64,000 bases of DNA from CAYWMY01 sp046352935. Lineage in GTDB: Bacteria > Pseudomonadota > Gammaproteobacteria > Steroidobacterales > Steroidobacteraceae. Shown in pieces: positions 26,591 through 35,435 of the stretch. Under the pieces are notes generated by a model. That model saw only the letters and a program-made list of their open reading frames with translations, made no database searches and had not been told where the DNA came from. Positions within the stretch are counted from its first letter, which is position 1. Each line of letters starts with the position of its first letter. The stretch covers positions 121,924-185,923 of the forward strand of contig JAXMGR010000008.1 of NCBI GenBank assembly GCA_046352935.1, written 5' to 3'. Both the position numbers and the translations under genes were made by a program.

Positions 26591-26903
26591 ACCCGCCGAC
26601 ACCGAAGCGCCCTTCCGCCCGGGCTTCGAGCCGCGGCTCGCCGGCGTGCGCGCGGAATGCGACGGCGGCGCCCCGATCGCCGGGACGCACCTGGCGGGGC
26701 GCCAGGATTTCGCGGGCCGCCTGACCGGCCACTTCCGCGACTTCGGCCCCTATCCCTGGCGCTGGTTCCTGATGACCGATCTGGTTCGAAGACCGCAAGG
26801 CTACGCACACGAAGCCGTCTGGTGCGACGCGGGCGCTCTCACGCTCGTCGACGCACGAGCGCAGTCCGCCCTGCTCGCACCGCCGTACGCGCCCGCGCCC
26901 TGA
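26562..26903 (+). CDS. Small hypothetical protein
   Basis: 113 residues, not recognised. The C-terminal half (FGPYPWRWFLMTDLVRRPQG) looks like folded protein rather than shadow sequence: aromatic residues cluster, and there is no low-complexity Arg/Ala run. It begins inside the last 29 bases of the nitronate monooxygenase-like gene and ends 20 bases before etfB, so it fills the only gap between them. No membrane segment or signal peptide. Another frame here (26657-26920) is Arg-rich and looks like a shadow. Confidence 0.55.
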   Translation: MSSTASQAPEPADTEAPFRPGFEPRLAGVRAECDGGAPIAGTHLAGRQDFAGRLTGHFRDFGPYPWRWFLMTDLVRRPQGYAHEAVWCDAGALTLVDARAQSALLAPPYAPAP

Positions 26904-26923
26904 CCGCACCGGAGAAATGACTG

Positions 26924-27721
26924 ATGCGCATCATCGTCTGTGTCAAGGAAGTGCTCGACCCCAATGCCGTCAACAACTACGCGCTGGCCGGCAAGCTGAC
27001 CATCGGCGCCGACGGCAGGACGCCGGACGTGGCCGCCGTACCGCGTCTGATCAACGGCTACGACGAACAGGCGATGGAAGCGGCGCTGCGCATCCGCGAC
27101 GCCGGTGTCGACTGCCGGATCGTCGCCGTGTCCATCGCCGCCGATGCGAAGAACCTGCTCAAGCACTGCGCGGCACTGGGCGCCGACGAGATCGTCGCCA
27201 TCGCGCCCGGCGACGGTGAACTCGATGGTCACGGGATCGCGGCGATCCTCGCGGCCTGGATCCGGGGCAGCGGCGGTGCCGACCTCGTCCTCTGTGGCCG
27301 GCAGGCCTCCGACGACGACCAGGGCGTCGTGCCAGTGCTGCTCGGCGAGGCACTCGGCCTGCCCGTGGTGCCGTTGGCCCGCGCGGCCACCGTCAGCGGC
27401 CGCACACTCACCGTGACGCGCGTGACACCGGATGGCGACGAGGTGGTCGAGGGCGAGCTGCCGGCGGTCGTGACCGTCAGCAACGAGATCGGCGTGCCGC
27501 GCTTCCCGTCCGCCAAGGCCAAGATGGCCGCGCGGAAGATGGTGCCGAACGAAATCGCGGTCGCGAGCCTCGGGCTCGGCCGCGACGACCTCGAACCCGC
27601 CGTGCGCATGGTCCGGCAGTTCGTGCCGGCCGTGCAGGGAAACTGCGAGTTCCTCACCGGCAGCGCCGCCGAAGTCGCGCAGCAGCTCGTCGCGAGACTG
27701 CGCGCCGATCGCAGTCTCTGA
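26924..27721 (+). CDS. etfB: Electron transfer flavoprotein beta subunit
   Basis: 265 residues, normal EtfB length. It starts MRIIVCVKEVLDPNAVN. It has GYDEQAMEAALRIRDAG, the segment LVLCGRQASDDDQGVVP, and the ETF signature region VVTVSNEIGVPRFPSAKAKM. With EtfA it would take electrons from the many acyl-CoA dehydrogenases in the window. Unusually, etfA is not next to it but about 29 kb away on the other strand (56761-57717). A ribosome site, GGAGAA, lies just before the ATG. Confidence 0.95.
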   Translation: MRIIVCVKEVLDPNAVNNYALAGKLTIGADGRTPDVAAVPRLINGYDEQAMEAALRIRDAGVDCRIVAVSIAADAKNLLKHCAALGADEIVAIAPGDGELDGHGIAAILAAWIRGSGGADLVLCGRQASDDDQGVVPVLLGEALGLPVVPLARAATVSGRTLTVTRVTPDGDEVVEGELPAVVTVSNEIGVPRFPSAKAKMAARKMVPNEIAVASLGLGRDDLEPAVRMVRQFVPAVQGNCEFLTGSAAEVAQQLVARLRADRSL

Positions 27722-27826
27722 GCGCAGACGCGGGCGGGACCGGGACACCGGTTGCTGCGGTCAGGCGAGCGGCGGCGCCGGCTCCCTGCACGCGGGCCCG
27801 CGCCGCGCCTCGACACGGGAGAACCG

Positions 27827-28588
27827 ATGAACATGAACCGCTACGAGGGCAAGGTCGCACTGGTCACCGGTGCCGCCTCCGGGATCGGCCTCGCGACCGC
27901 GGAGCGCCTCGCGCGTGAAGGGGCCCGCGTGCTGGCCTGCGACATCAACGCGGCGCTCCTGACGAAGGAGATCGACCGCCTCGCCGGCGAAGGGCTCGCG
28001 GTCGTCGCCCAGGTGGCGAACGTCGCCGAGCGCGTGTCCGCCCGGGCCGCCGTCGACGCGGTCATCGCCCGCTTCGGCCGTCTCGATGTCCTGGGCAACA
28101 TCGCCGGCGTCCTCACGACCGGCCACTTCGCCGATCTCGGCGAAGCGGAATGGGCGCGCGCGCTCGGCGTCAACGTCACGGGCGTCGTCAATTTCTGCCT
28201 TGCCGCCCTGCCACGCCTGGTCGAGAGTCGCGGCAACATCGTCAACGTCTCCTCGGTGGCCGGCCTGGTCGGCGTGCCCTACGCGGTGGCGTATTCCGCC
28301 ACCAAGGGCGCGGTGCTGGCGCTCTCCCGATCGCTGGCCGTCGAATATGCCAGCCGCGGCGTGCGGGTGAATGCGGTCTGTCCCGGCCACGTCCGGACGC
28401 CGATGACCGCCGGCTCGGCACCGCCGCAGGGCGCCGATCTCTCGCTGTACAGCCGTCTGCCGCCGCTCGTCCTGCCGCCGGCCGCACCCGCGGAGATCGC
28501 GGCCGTGATCGCCTACGCCGGTTCCGACGAGGCGCGTTTCGTGACCGGCGCGCACTTCACCATCGACGGCGGCCAGTCGGCGATCTGA
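27827..28588 (+). CDS. Short-chain dehydrogenase/reductase
   Basis: 253 residues from the ATG at 27827, which has CGGGAGAA upstream. VTGAASGIGLATAERL is the NAD(P) motif, NIAGVL replaces NNAG, and the active site is SVAGLVGVPYAVAYSATK. It ends with FTIDGGQSAI. It is the last gene of the plus-strand group with etfB and converges on the crotonase gene at 28679; a hairpin lies between them. Confidence 0.9.
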   Translation: MNMNRYEGKVALVTGAASGIGLATAERLAREGARVLACDINAALLTKEIDRLAGEGLAVVAQVANVAERVSARAAVDAVIARFGRLDVLGNIAGVLTTGHFADLGEAEWARALGVNVTGVVNFCLAALPRLVESRGNIVNVSSVAGLVGVPYAVAYSATKGAVLALSRSLAVEYASRGVRVNAVCPGHVRTPMTAGSAPPQGADLSLYSRLPPLVLPPAAPAEIAAVIAYAGSDEARFVTGAHFTIDGGQSAI

Positions 28589-28595
28589 CGGGGCG

Positions 28596-28617
28596 GCGCA
28601 GGTCCGTCGGACTGCGC
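28596..28617. terminator. Hairpin between convergent genes
   Basis: GCGCA-g-GTCC-GTC-GGAC-TGCGC: a nine-pair stem with one bulged G and a three-base loop. It lies 8 bases after the SDR stop and about 60 bases from the end of the opposing crotonase operon. No T-run follows on either strand, so it is not a classic intrinsic terminator. Confidence 0.35.
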
Positions 28618-28678
28618 GCGACCGCGATCGTCGTCTGCCCCGCGTGGCGGGATGCAGCAACATCGACGGAACACGGGA

Positions 28679-29509
28679 TCACACGCCGCGGAAGACGGGC
28701 TTGCGCTTCTCCACGAACGCCATCGTGCCTTCCTTGGCGTCGGCGCTCGCCGCGACGCAGACACCGGCGAGGCCTTCGTAGTCGAGGATCTCGTCCAGCG
28801 TCGCGTGCTGCGACAGGTGGATCAGGCGCCGTGCCATGTCGACCGCGACGCTGGCTCTTGCGGCGAGCGCCCGGGCGTAGTCCATCGCCGCCGCGAAGTG
28901 TTGACCCTCGGGCACCAGTTCATCGATGACCCCGAGCTGCCGGCACTCCTCCGCGCTGAACATCCTGCCGGTCGTGACCATCATCAGCGCATTCGAGAAA
29001 CCGGCGATGCGTGGCAGGAAATAGGAGACGCCGCAGTCCGGGGCGACCCCGACATTGGTGAATGCGGCACACATCTTCGTGGTCGTGTCGGCAAAGCGGC
29101 GATCGCAGGCGGCGGCATAGGCCAGCCCCGCGCCGACGCAGGCGCCGTGGATGGCGGCGATGACGGGCTTGTCCACGGCGACCAGCTGACGCGTCACCTC
29201 GAAGAACGGTCCACCGGGGGTCTTGCGCTGCGAGCGCGGGACCGGCCGCGAGGCATCCGACGTGCCGGGCATCGGCCGCTCGCTCTCGCCGGAGATCCAC
29301 TCCAGGTCGCCGCCCGCGCAGAAGCCGCGTCCGGCGCCCGTGAGCACGATCGCCCGCACCTCGTCGCGATAGTGCAGCGCGCGCAGCAGGCCCGCGACTT
29401 CCTCGGCCATCTCCCAGCTCACCGCATTGCGCTTGGCCGGGCGATTGAAGGTGATGACGCCGACGTTGTCCTCGACGCGGAACTCGATGTACCTGAATGC
29501 TTCACTCAT
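28679..29509 (-). CDS. Crotonase-family protein, PaaG-like isomerase type
   Basis: 276 residues from the ATG at 29509. The oxyanion-hole segments GRGFCAGGDLEW and HGACVGAGLAYA are present. Both glutamates of enoyl-CoA hydratase are missing. Instead NVGVAPDCGVSYFLPR carries an Asp at the place used by PaaG-type 2,3/3,4-enoyl-CoA or oxepin-CoA isomerases (from memory of that family). An isomerase role is therefore more likely than hydration. It is the last gene of the thirteen-gene operon from 41382. Confidence 0.88.
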   Translation of the reverse strand: MSEAFRYIEFRVEDNVGVITFNRPAKRNAVSWEMAEEVAGLLRALHYRDEVRAIVLTGAGRGFCAGGDLEWISGESERPMPGTSDASRPVPRSQRKTPGGPFFEVTRQLVAVDKPVIAAIHGACVGAGLAYAAACDRRFADTTTKMCAAFTNVGVAPDCGVSYFLPRIAGFSNALMMVTTGRMFSAEECRQLGVIDELVPEGQHFAAAMDYARALAARASVAVDMARRLIHLSQHATLDEILDYEGLAGVCVAASADAKEGTMAFVEKRKPVFRGV

Positions 29510-29525
29510 GACGGATCCCTGCCGC

Positions 29526-30446
29526 TCAGCGGAATTGGGGAATGATCTCGCTGTCGTACCACTCGATCCATTCGAGGCATTGCTCGAAGGTCTCGACCTT
29601 CGGCGGCCGCACCTGCACCGAGGTCGCGCCGGCCCTGCGCAGGCCCTCGATCTCCCGCAGCACGCTGTCCCGGTCGCCGGCGATCGCGGTTTCGCCGCGC
29701 GCGCGGTGGTGGTCGTCCTGGGCATACGCGGTGGTGGTGACCAGGATCTCGAAGCGCCCGGCCTTCTCCTGGTACTCGGGCACAGTCTTCATGTAGGCGA
29801 TGCAGTCCGGCAGCATCTCCGCAGTCACCAGCCACGGAATCCAGCCGTCGCCGAGCTGCGCGGCCCGGCGCATGGCGGACTTCGAATTGCCGCCGATGAA
29901 GATCGGCGGGTGCGGCTTCTGTACCGGCCTGGGCTCGATGACGAGGTCGCTGAACTCGACGAACTCGCCGCTGAAGCTCGGCCGGTCGGCCGTCCAGGCC
30001 TGCTTGAGCACGCGGATGTATTCGTCGGTCAGCCTGCCACGCTTCCCGAACGGCACGTTGAGCGCGGCGAACTCCCTCTCCAGGTGGCCGACGGCCGTGC
30101 CCAGCGTGAAACGCCCTCCGGCGATGAACTCCATGGTCGCGATCTGCTTGGCCAGCAGCAGCGGGTGCCGGTAAGGCAGGGCCAGGATGTAGGTCATCAT
30201 GTGGATCCGCTGCGTGGCGCCCATGAGCACCGCGGCGGCCGCCATGCCCTCCACGAAGCGCGTGCCCATGTGCGGAGCCATCTCCGTGGGCATCACCACG
30301 TGCTCGGGAATCGTGAGCCAGTCCCAGCTCAGGCTGTCCGCCTTGCGTGCGAAGCGCAGGATCTCCTCACCGCCCGACTGCGGCTCCCAGGGCGCCATGG
30401 CGGGCGGGTAGTTGTCCATCCCCGAAGCGGCGAGTGCGAATTTCAC
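29526..30446 (-). CDS. LLM-class flavin/F420-dependent oxidoreductase
   Basis: 306 residues from a GTG at 30446, preceded by GGGGGAA; the long upstream frame overlaps the CoA-transferase and is not coding. The luciferase-like barrel has WDWLTIPEHVVMP, YRHPLLLAKQIATMEFIAGG and PHPPIFIGGNSKSAMRRAAQ. The cofactor (FMN or F420) cannot be told. It is encoded between a CoA-transferase pair and a crotonase in the central operon. Confidence 0.9.
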   Translation of the reverse strand: MKFALAASGMDNYPPAMAPWEPQSGGEEILRFARKADSLSWDWLTIPEHVVMPTEMAPHMGTRFVEGMAAAAVLMGATQRIHMMTYILALPYRHPLLLAKQIATMEFIAGGRFTLGTAVGHLEREFAALNVPFGKRGRLTDEYIRVLKQAWTADRPSFSGEFVEFSDLVIEPRPVQKPHPPIFIGGNSKSAMRRAAQLGDGWIPWLVTAEMLPDCIAYMKTVPEYQEKAGRFEILVTTTAYAQDDHHRARGETAIAGDRDSVLREIEGLRRAGATSVQVRPPKVETFEQCLEWIEWYDSEIIPQFR

Positions 30447-30463
30447 GGGTGTTCCCCCGGCCG

Positions 30464-31705
30464 TCAGTAAATGACCTGCTGGTCGATCAGTTCGCGATAG
30501 CGCGCCTCGGACAGGCCGAGCAGATCGCGAAACACGTAGTCGTTGTCCTGGCCCAGCACCGGTCCCGGCCGCACTTCGACGCGGCTGCGACTCAGCTTCA
30601 CGTAGGCGCCGTAGATCGTTTCGCGGAAGCCGAGCGGATGTTCGACCTCGACGAACGTCTGCCGCGCCGTGAAGTGCGGATCGTCGAGCAGGTCGCCCAC
30701 GTTCAGCACCGGAGCCGCGGCGACACCGTGGCTCTGCAGATGTCCGGCCAGCTCCCGGTCGTCGTGCTGGCGCGTCCATTCGCCGAGGAGCGCATGCAGT
30801 GCGTCGATGTGGCGCAGGCGCTGTTCCAGCGTCGAGAACTCCTCCACCTTCAGCCACTCCGGATGACCGAGGGCACGCAGCAGGGCCTGCCATTCCGCCT
30901 CGGTGGCGACGGCGATGCTGATCCAGCGGTCTTCGCCCCGGCACGGGAACACCGAGTGAGGCGCCGCCGCGCCGAGGGGATGCTCGTTGCTCTTCGGCCC
31001 GCTGCTGCGGCCGTTCATGACGTAGTCCATGTAGGCGGGGCCGACCATCTGCATCACGGCCTCCTGCTGCGAGAAATCGATGTGCTGGCCTTCGCTGGTG
31101 TTGCGCCGGTGATTGAGCGCCGCGAGGATCGCGAACGCGCCGAAGATTCCGACGAAGGGATCCGAGAACGCGTTCTCCATCGGAATCGGGTCGCCGCCCT
31201 TGTAGCCGACCATGCTGTCCAGACCGGTGAGCGAGGTCAGGCTGAGCCCGTAGGTACGCACGTGCTCCAGCGGCCCGGAGAGTCCGGCGGCCGGCATCGA
31301 GCACAGGATGATGTCCGCCCTCTGCGCCCGCAGCGTTTCGTACCCGAGACCCATGCGCTGCATGGCCCCCGGCCCGAAATTCTCGACCACCACATCGGCA
31401 CGGGCGATGAGTCGCAGCGCCAGTTCGAGCGCCTCCGGCTTCTTGAGGTTCAGCGTCACCGAACCGTTGCCCGCCCAGCAGGCGTGATTGGAGAGACTGC
31501 GGTCGTGGCCGGGCCTGCCTTCCGCGAAAGGCGGCAGGTTGCGCGTCATGTCGATGCGGGCGGCGGACTCGACCTTGAGCACTTCCGCGCCGAGGAAACC
31601 GAGCGTCTGCCCGACCACCGGGCCGGCCCAGACCCAGCCGAAATTGACCACGCGGAGGCCCCGCAGGGGCAGGTGCCTGTCCACGCCGCAGTGCTCGCCG
31701 CTCAT
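30464..31705 (-). CDS. Family III (CaiB/BaiF) CoA-transferase
   Basis: 413 residues from an ATG at 31705 that overlaps the previous stop as ATGA. LRGLRVVNFGWVWAGPVVG and LGAEVLKVES mark the family. In the catalytic-Asp segment it reads HIDFSQQEAVMQM, with Glu where transferases such as formyl-CoA transferase have Asp. It is translationally coupled to a second, different CoA-transferase (31702-32955), which suggests a heteromeric enzyme like BbsEF, though that is inference. Confidence 0.9.
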   Translation of the reverse strand: MSGEHCGVDRHLPLRGLRVVNFGWVWAGPVVGQTLGFLGAEVLKVESAARIDMTRNLPPFAEGRPGHDRSLSNHACWAGNGSVTLNLKKPEALELALRLIARADVVVENFGPGAMQRMGLGYETLRAQRADIILCSMPAAGLSGPLEHVRTYGLSLTSLTGLDSMVGYKGGDPIPMENAFSDPFVGIFGAFAILAALNHRRNTSEGQHIDFSQQEAVMQMVGPAYMDYVMNGRSSGPKSNEHPLGAAAPHSVFPCRGEDRWISIAVATEAEWQALLRALGHPEWLKVEEFSTLEQRLRHIDALHALLGEWTRQHDDRELAGHLQSHGVAAAPVLNVGDLLDDPHFTARQTFVEVEHPLGFRETIYGAYVKLSRSRVEVRPGPVLGQDNDYVFRDLLGLSEARYRELIDQQVIY

Positions 31706-32955
31706 CGGAGAATCCCCAGTGCGGTGAGGCGCGCCCTTTCGGTGGCGTCGATCCCGAGCACGTCGCCGTAGACCTCGTCGTTGTGCTGACCCAGCAGCGG
31801 CGCCGGTCGAACCGGCCCGCCGGGGCTCGCCGGCAGGCGGAACGGGGCCCCGAGATTCCTGAGCTTCCCGAGCTCCGGGTGGTCGATGTCGACGAAGAAG
31901 TCCCGCGCCTTGAGGTGCGGCTGCTCGGCTGCCTCCGCGATCGTGAACACCGCCGTGACCGGGCAGCCTGCCGCCTGGCACTTCTCCATGATCTCCATCT
32001 TGTCGTGCTGCAGCGTCCACTCCGTGATGAAGGAATAGATGACATCCGCGTTCTGCGCCCGCGCCAGCATGCTCTGGAAGATGTCGAGCTCGGCCCACTC
32101 CGGGTTGCCCATCACCTTGCGCAGGCCGTTCCACTGCCCCGGTTCCAGCGCCAGCATCCAGACGTGGCCGTCCCTGCAGGGCAGGATGGTCGCCGGCGCG
32201 CCCTGCGGCATCCCCACGCCCGTGCGCTTGTCGAAGCGGCCGTCCTGGGCACAGCCACCGATGTTCTGGCCACCGACGAAGGCGGCCGCCACGGCCTCGG
32301 CACAGGAGACATCCACCTGCTGTCCGCCGCCGACCAGGGCCCGGCCGAACACGGCCGCCATGCCCCAGGTGGCGCCGGTGACGGCGCCGAAATAGTCCGC
32401 GGAGAACGTGCCGTGCTCGAGCGGCATCCCGCCCGGCCGGCCGCAGTAGCGCGAACTCGCACCCGAGAGATGGAAGGCGTTGAGGTCGTAACCGTTCCAG
32501 CCGCTGTAGGGACCGCTCTGTCCGAAGGGCGTGATCGATATCGCGACCAGATCCGGGTTGGCGGCGGCGAGACTGGGATAGTCGAGGCCCCAGGCGTGCA
32601 TCTGCCGCGGCAGATTGTTCTCGATCAGCACGTCCGCCCATTGCAGCAGGCGGATCATCAGCGCCCTGCCCTCGGGACGGCCGACATCGCAGGTGATGCC
32701 CCGCTTGTTGGTGTTGTGGAAGAAGAAGAGCCCGCTCTTCTCGGGATGCGATTCATCGCCAGGAAACGGCCCGGCCCGGCGGGCCGAGTCGCCACCCGGC
32801 AATTCGACCTTGATGACGTCCGCGCCGTAATCGGCGAACAGCTTCGCGCAGTAGGGAGCGGAGACCATCTGCCCGAGATCGAGCACCCTGATTCCCGCCA
32901 GGGCTCCCTTCGGTCCGGATCGCATCGGTTCGATCATGGCGCCAGGTCCTGTCAT
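31702..32955 (-). CDS. Family III (CaiB/BaiF) CoA-transferase
   Basis: 417 residues. LAGIRVLDLGQMVSAPYCA and YGADVIKVELPGGD are family marks, and HNTNKRGITCDV is the usual CoA-side loop. The catalytic-Asp region reads QVDVSCAEAVAAA, again Glu. The ATG at 32955 overlaps the DUF2889 stop (ATGA), and its own stop overlaps the next transferase start. Both junctions point to balanced production of neighbouring products. The coupled partner is at 30464. Confidence 0.9.
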   Translation of the reverse strand: MTGPGAMIEPMRSGPKGALAGIRVLDLGQMVSAPYCAKLFADYGADVIKVELPGGDSARRAGPFPGDESHPEKSGLFFFHNTNKRGITCDVGRPEGRALMIRLLQWADVLIENNLPRQMHAWGLDYPSLAAANPDLVAISITPFGQSGPYSGWNGYDLNAFHLSGASSRYCGRPGGMPLEHGTFSADYFGAVTGATWGMAAVFGRALVGGGQQVDVSCAEAVAAAFVGGQNIGGCAQDGRFDKRTGVGMPQGAPATILPCRDGHVWMLALEPGQWNGLRKVMGNPEWAELDIFQSMLARAQNADVIYSFITEWTLQHDKMEIMEKCQAAGCPVTAVFTIAEAAEQPHLKARDFFVDIDHPELGKLRNLGAPFRLPASPGGPVRPAPLLGQHNDEVYGDVLGIDATERARLTALGILR

Positions 32956-33722
32956 CCGGGCTGCAACCGGAACTGCAGAAGATGGTCACGCCGGTGCGTC
33001 AGGTCCCACACCGTCCCCTCCATGCGCAGGGCACGGTCGACGACGCCGTGGTTGTAGGAATAGCAGGTGCCGTCCGGCATGTTGTTCACCTTCGCCGGGT
33101 AGTCGGTCGCGGGCCAGCTGCGGTATCGCCGGCTCTGCGCCACGAAGTAGCCGCGCTGCAGGGCGACCGCCGCCTCGAGCGCGAGCCCCGAGTAAGACTG
33201 CGCCACCCAGGCGTAGAAGCCACGCATCATCGGCCGGCCCGCATGAGCCTCCGGCGCGGCGATGGCATGATCCCGAACCATCCAGTCGTGCACCGTCGTC
33301 CCGTCGCAGTCGATGGAGGCCTCGATGCGCCCCGCGCGTTCGTCGAGGACAGTGATCTCGTAGTGGCGCTCGAGCCCGACCTCGCGTGCGTGCGCCAGCG
33401 CGAGCAGGGTCATGTCGTGCAGGTGCGTGCAGTTCTGGCCTTGCGGAAAGCCACTGCGCAGGCGGACCGCGTCGGCATCGAGCGGGCAGGACACGATGCG
33501 CCGGAGCGGCCCGACCGCTTCGCCACAGGTCACGAAGGGGTGGCGCAGGGTCTCGGCCGCGACATCGGTGACGTGCTGCCCGTCGTGCGCCAGGCGCAGG
33601 CGAAAAGCGTGGTTCGCGTCCTCGAGGTCGACCAGGACACGGCCGGCCGCGACGCGCAGGCGCAGGGCGCGCCGGAACGCGCCTTGCCCGTAGTCGGGAT
33701 CGAGCGGCGGCGGGAAGACCAT
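32952..33722 (-). CDS. DUF2889-like protein
   Basis: 256 residues from the ATG at 33722 with AGGGTG upstream. The pattern VDLEDANHAFRLRLAHDG, an FVTC-containing segment and GQNCTHLHDMTLLALAHA resembles DUF2889, a family of unknown function. The HxxD/CTHLHD cluster could bind a metal. It sits inside the central operon between the small dehydrogenase subunit and the CoA-transferase pair, so it probably belongs to the pathway, perhaps as a hydrolase or binding protein; I have no evidence which. Confidence 0.75.
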   Translation of the reverse strand: MVFPPPLDPDYGQGAFRRALRLRVAAGRVLVDLEDANHAFRLRLAHDGQHVTDVAAETLRHPFVTCGEAVGPLRRIVSCPLDADAVRLRSGFPQGQNCTHLHDMTLLALAHAREVGLERHYEITVLDERAGRIEASIDCDGTTVHDWMVRDHAIAAPEAHAGRPMMRGFYAWVAQSYSGLALEAAVALQRGYFVAQSRRYRSWPATDYPAKVNNMPDGTCYSYNHGVVDRALRMEGTVWDLTHRRDHLLQFRLQPG

Positions 33723-33736
33723 GCGCGACACCCTAG

Positions 33737-34900
33737 TCAGACGGTGAACGGATCGTCGACCGTACGCACGCTGTCGTTGTCCAGCACGTCGGCGGCGATC
33801 AGTCCTTCCAGGAAGCGTCCGTCCCACCAGTTCATCTGCAGCTGCTTGGCCCGCCGGTAGTAGAGCTGGATGTCGTAATCCAGCGTGAAGCCGATGCCGC
33901 CGTGAACCTGCTGTGCCATGGCCGTGACGTCGCGGAAGGCCTTGCAGGCGAAGAGCTTGGCCATCGGTGCCAGGCGGGTGGTGCGCTTGCCGGCCGCGTG
34001 CGCCCACGCCGCCTCGTAGACGAGGATCTTCGCCCCGTCCACCACGGCGCTCGCATCGGCCATGTAATGTGCCAGTGACTGGAACGCCCCGATCGGCTTG
34101 CCGAACTGCTGCCGATCCTTCGCGTACTGGACGGTGATGGCCAGCGCCTGCTCGGCACCGCCGGCGGCAAACGCCGCGAGCGGGATGATGCTGTCCTGCA
34201 CGGCCGCCGCCCAGGTCTGCCAGCCACGACCGGGCGCGCCGATGCGGTTCGCGGCCGGCACCGTGACGTCGGTGAACGTGACCTTGTACTGGGTATCCGA
34301 GGCCATCGACCTCTGCTGCTCGAGCTCTACGCCGGGTGTTCCGGCATCGACCAGCAGCAGGTCCACAGCCTCGGCCGCCGCGCCGCTGCGCGCGAGCACC
34401 AGCAGCTTTCCGGCGGCGGCGGCGTGGAAGACGTGCCGCTTGACGCCGTTCAGGCGAACACTCCCACCGACCGTCTCGGCACGCAGCTGAACACCCGCGG
34501 CGCCGAAGCCGCCATCGGGCTCCAGCCAGGCCGGGACGATGATCAGTTCGCCGCTCGCGATCGCCGGCAGCAGTTCCTGCCGCTGGGCCGCGCTGCCGCC
34601 CGCGAGGATCGCGCCGGCGCTCAGCACGCTGCTGGCGAAGTGCGGGCCGGGCGTCAGCGTGCGCCCGAGTTCCTCGTAGATCACGGCCCGGTCGAGCATG
34701 CTGAGGCCCAGGCCGCCCAGTTCCTCCGGCAGCATGATGCCGAGCAGTCCGGTCTCGGCCATCTTCGACCACAACTCGGCCGGAACGCCCTGCGGGTCGT
34801 TTTCCATCCTGCGCACCACGTCCATGCCGCTGTGATCGCGGCACAGTTCGCGCGTGGTGTCACGCAGCATGTTCTGCTCGTCGGTGAATTTCAGATCCAT
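33737..34900 (-). CDS. Acyl-CoA dehydrogenase, small-subunit type
   Basis: 387 residues. The N-terminus MDLKFTDEQNMLRDTTREL is typical. The middle domain lacks EPxxGSD (it reads AWLEPDGGFGAAG), and the C-terminal helix has QQVHGGIGFTLDYDIQLYYR. This is the beta-type half of an alpha2beta2 dehydrogenase. The likely alpha partner is at 37153 in the same operon, separated by a CoA-transferase and two MaoC-type genes, whereas the other three pairs are adjacent. Confidence 0.88.
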   Translation of the reverse strand: MDLKFTDEQNMLRDTTRELCRDHSGMDVVRRMENDPQGVPAELWSKMAETGLLGIMLPEELGGLGLSMLDRAVIYEELGRTLTPGPHFASSVLSAGAILAGGSAAQRQELLPAIASGELIIVPAWLEPDGGFGAAGVQLRAETVGGSVRLNGVKRHVFHAAAAGKLLVLARSGAAAEAVDLLLVDAGTPGVELEQQRSMASDTQYKVTFTDVTVPAANRIGAPGRGWQTWAAAVQDSIIPLAAFAAGGAEQALAITVQYAKDRQQFGKPIGAFQSLAHYMADASAVVDGAKILVYEAAWAHAAGKRTTRLAPMAKLFACKAFRDVTAMAQQVHGGIGFTLDYDIQLYYRRAKQLQMNWWDGRFLEGLIAADVLDNDSVRTVDDPFTV

Positions 34901-34949
34901 GGCTGGCCTTCTCTACGATTCCTGCAATGAGTTCCGGACGCGACGCGCC

Positions 34950-35435
34950 TCAGGGCCGCCACTGCTCGCCCCGGCGTTTCCAGGGGTTGTCCGCGGCGTC
35001 CGCCGGCACGGCGACGCGCGCGCGGCATTCGGTGCAGACCTGATCGGCGACCGAGACGGTCAGATCGAGTTCGACCCAGTGGCAACCGGCGGCATCGGCA
35101 CCGACGCTCGTCACCCGGCCGTTGAAGGTCATGCGGTCGCCGGGGAATATCGAACGCTTCATCTTGAAGCGAAGCCGGCCGAGGCGCCCCTTCGGACCCG
35201 TCCAGTCGGTGATGTAGCGCTCGAACCAGGCGGTGTTGTTCGGCGTGTTGATGAAGATGTCCTTGACGCCGCTGCGCTCGACAGCGAAGTCGCGATCGTG
35301 ATGCATCGGCCGCCAGTCGCGCGTCGCCAGCGCGCCGAGGATGACGGTGGTGGCCGTGACGTCGTGGCCGAGCGGCGGCAAGGCCTCTCCCGCTCGGATC
35401 GCGCCGGCCAGGCGGCTCGCCATCGGCGCACTCAT
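34950..35435 (-). CDS. MaoC-like hot-dog dehydratase, short form
   Basis: 161 residues. The motif LATRDWRPMHHDRDFAV matches the R-hydratase active site (D..PxH.D.xxA), which hydrates 2-enoyl-CoA. FINTPNNTAWFERY and FPGDRMTFNGRV support the hot-dog fold. Its ATG overlaps the stop of the next MaoC-type gene as ATGA, so the two very likely form a heteromer, as in actinobacterial steroid hydratase pairs. Confidence 0.88.
   Translation of the reverse strand: MSAPMASRLAGAIRAGEALPPLGHDVTATTVILGALATRDWRPMHHDRDFAVERSGVKDIFINTPNNTAWFERYITDWTGPKGRLGRLRFKMKRSIFPGDRMTFNGRVTSVGADAAGCHWVELDLTVSVADQVCTECRARVAVPADAADNPWKRRGEQWRP

Noticed and set aside
26657..26920. Alternative 87-codon ORF before etfB
   Set aside because: Arg/Pro-rich shadow; the overlapping 113-codon frame has a more protein-like composition.
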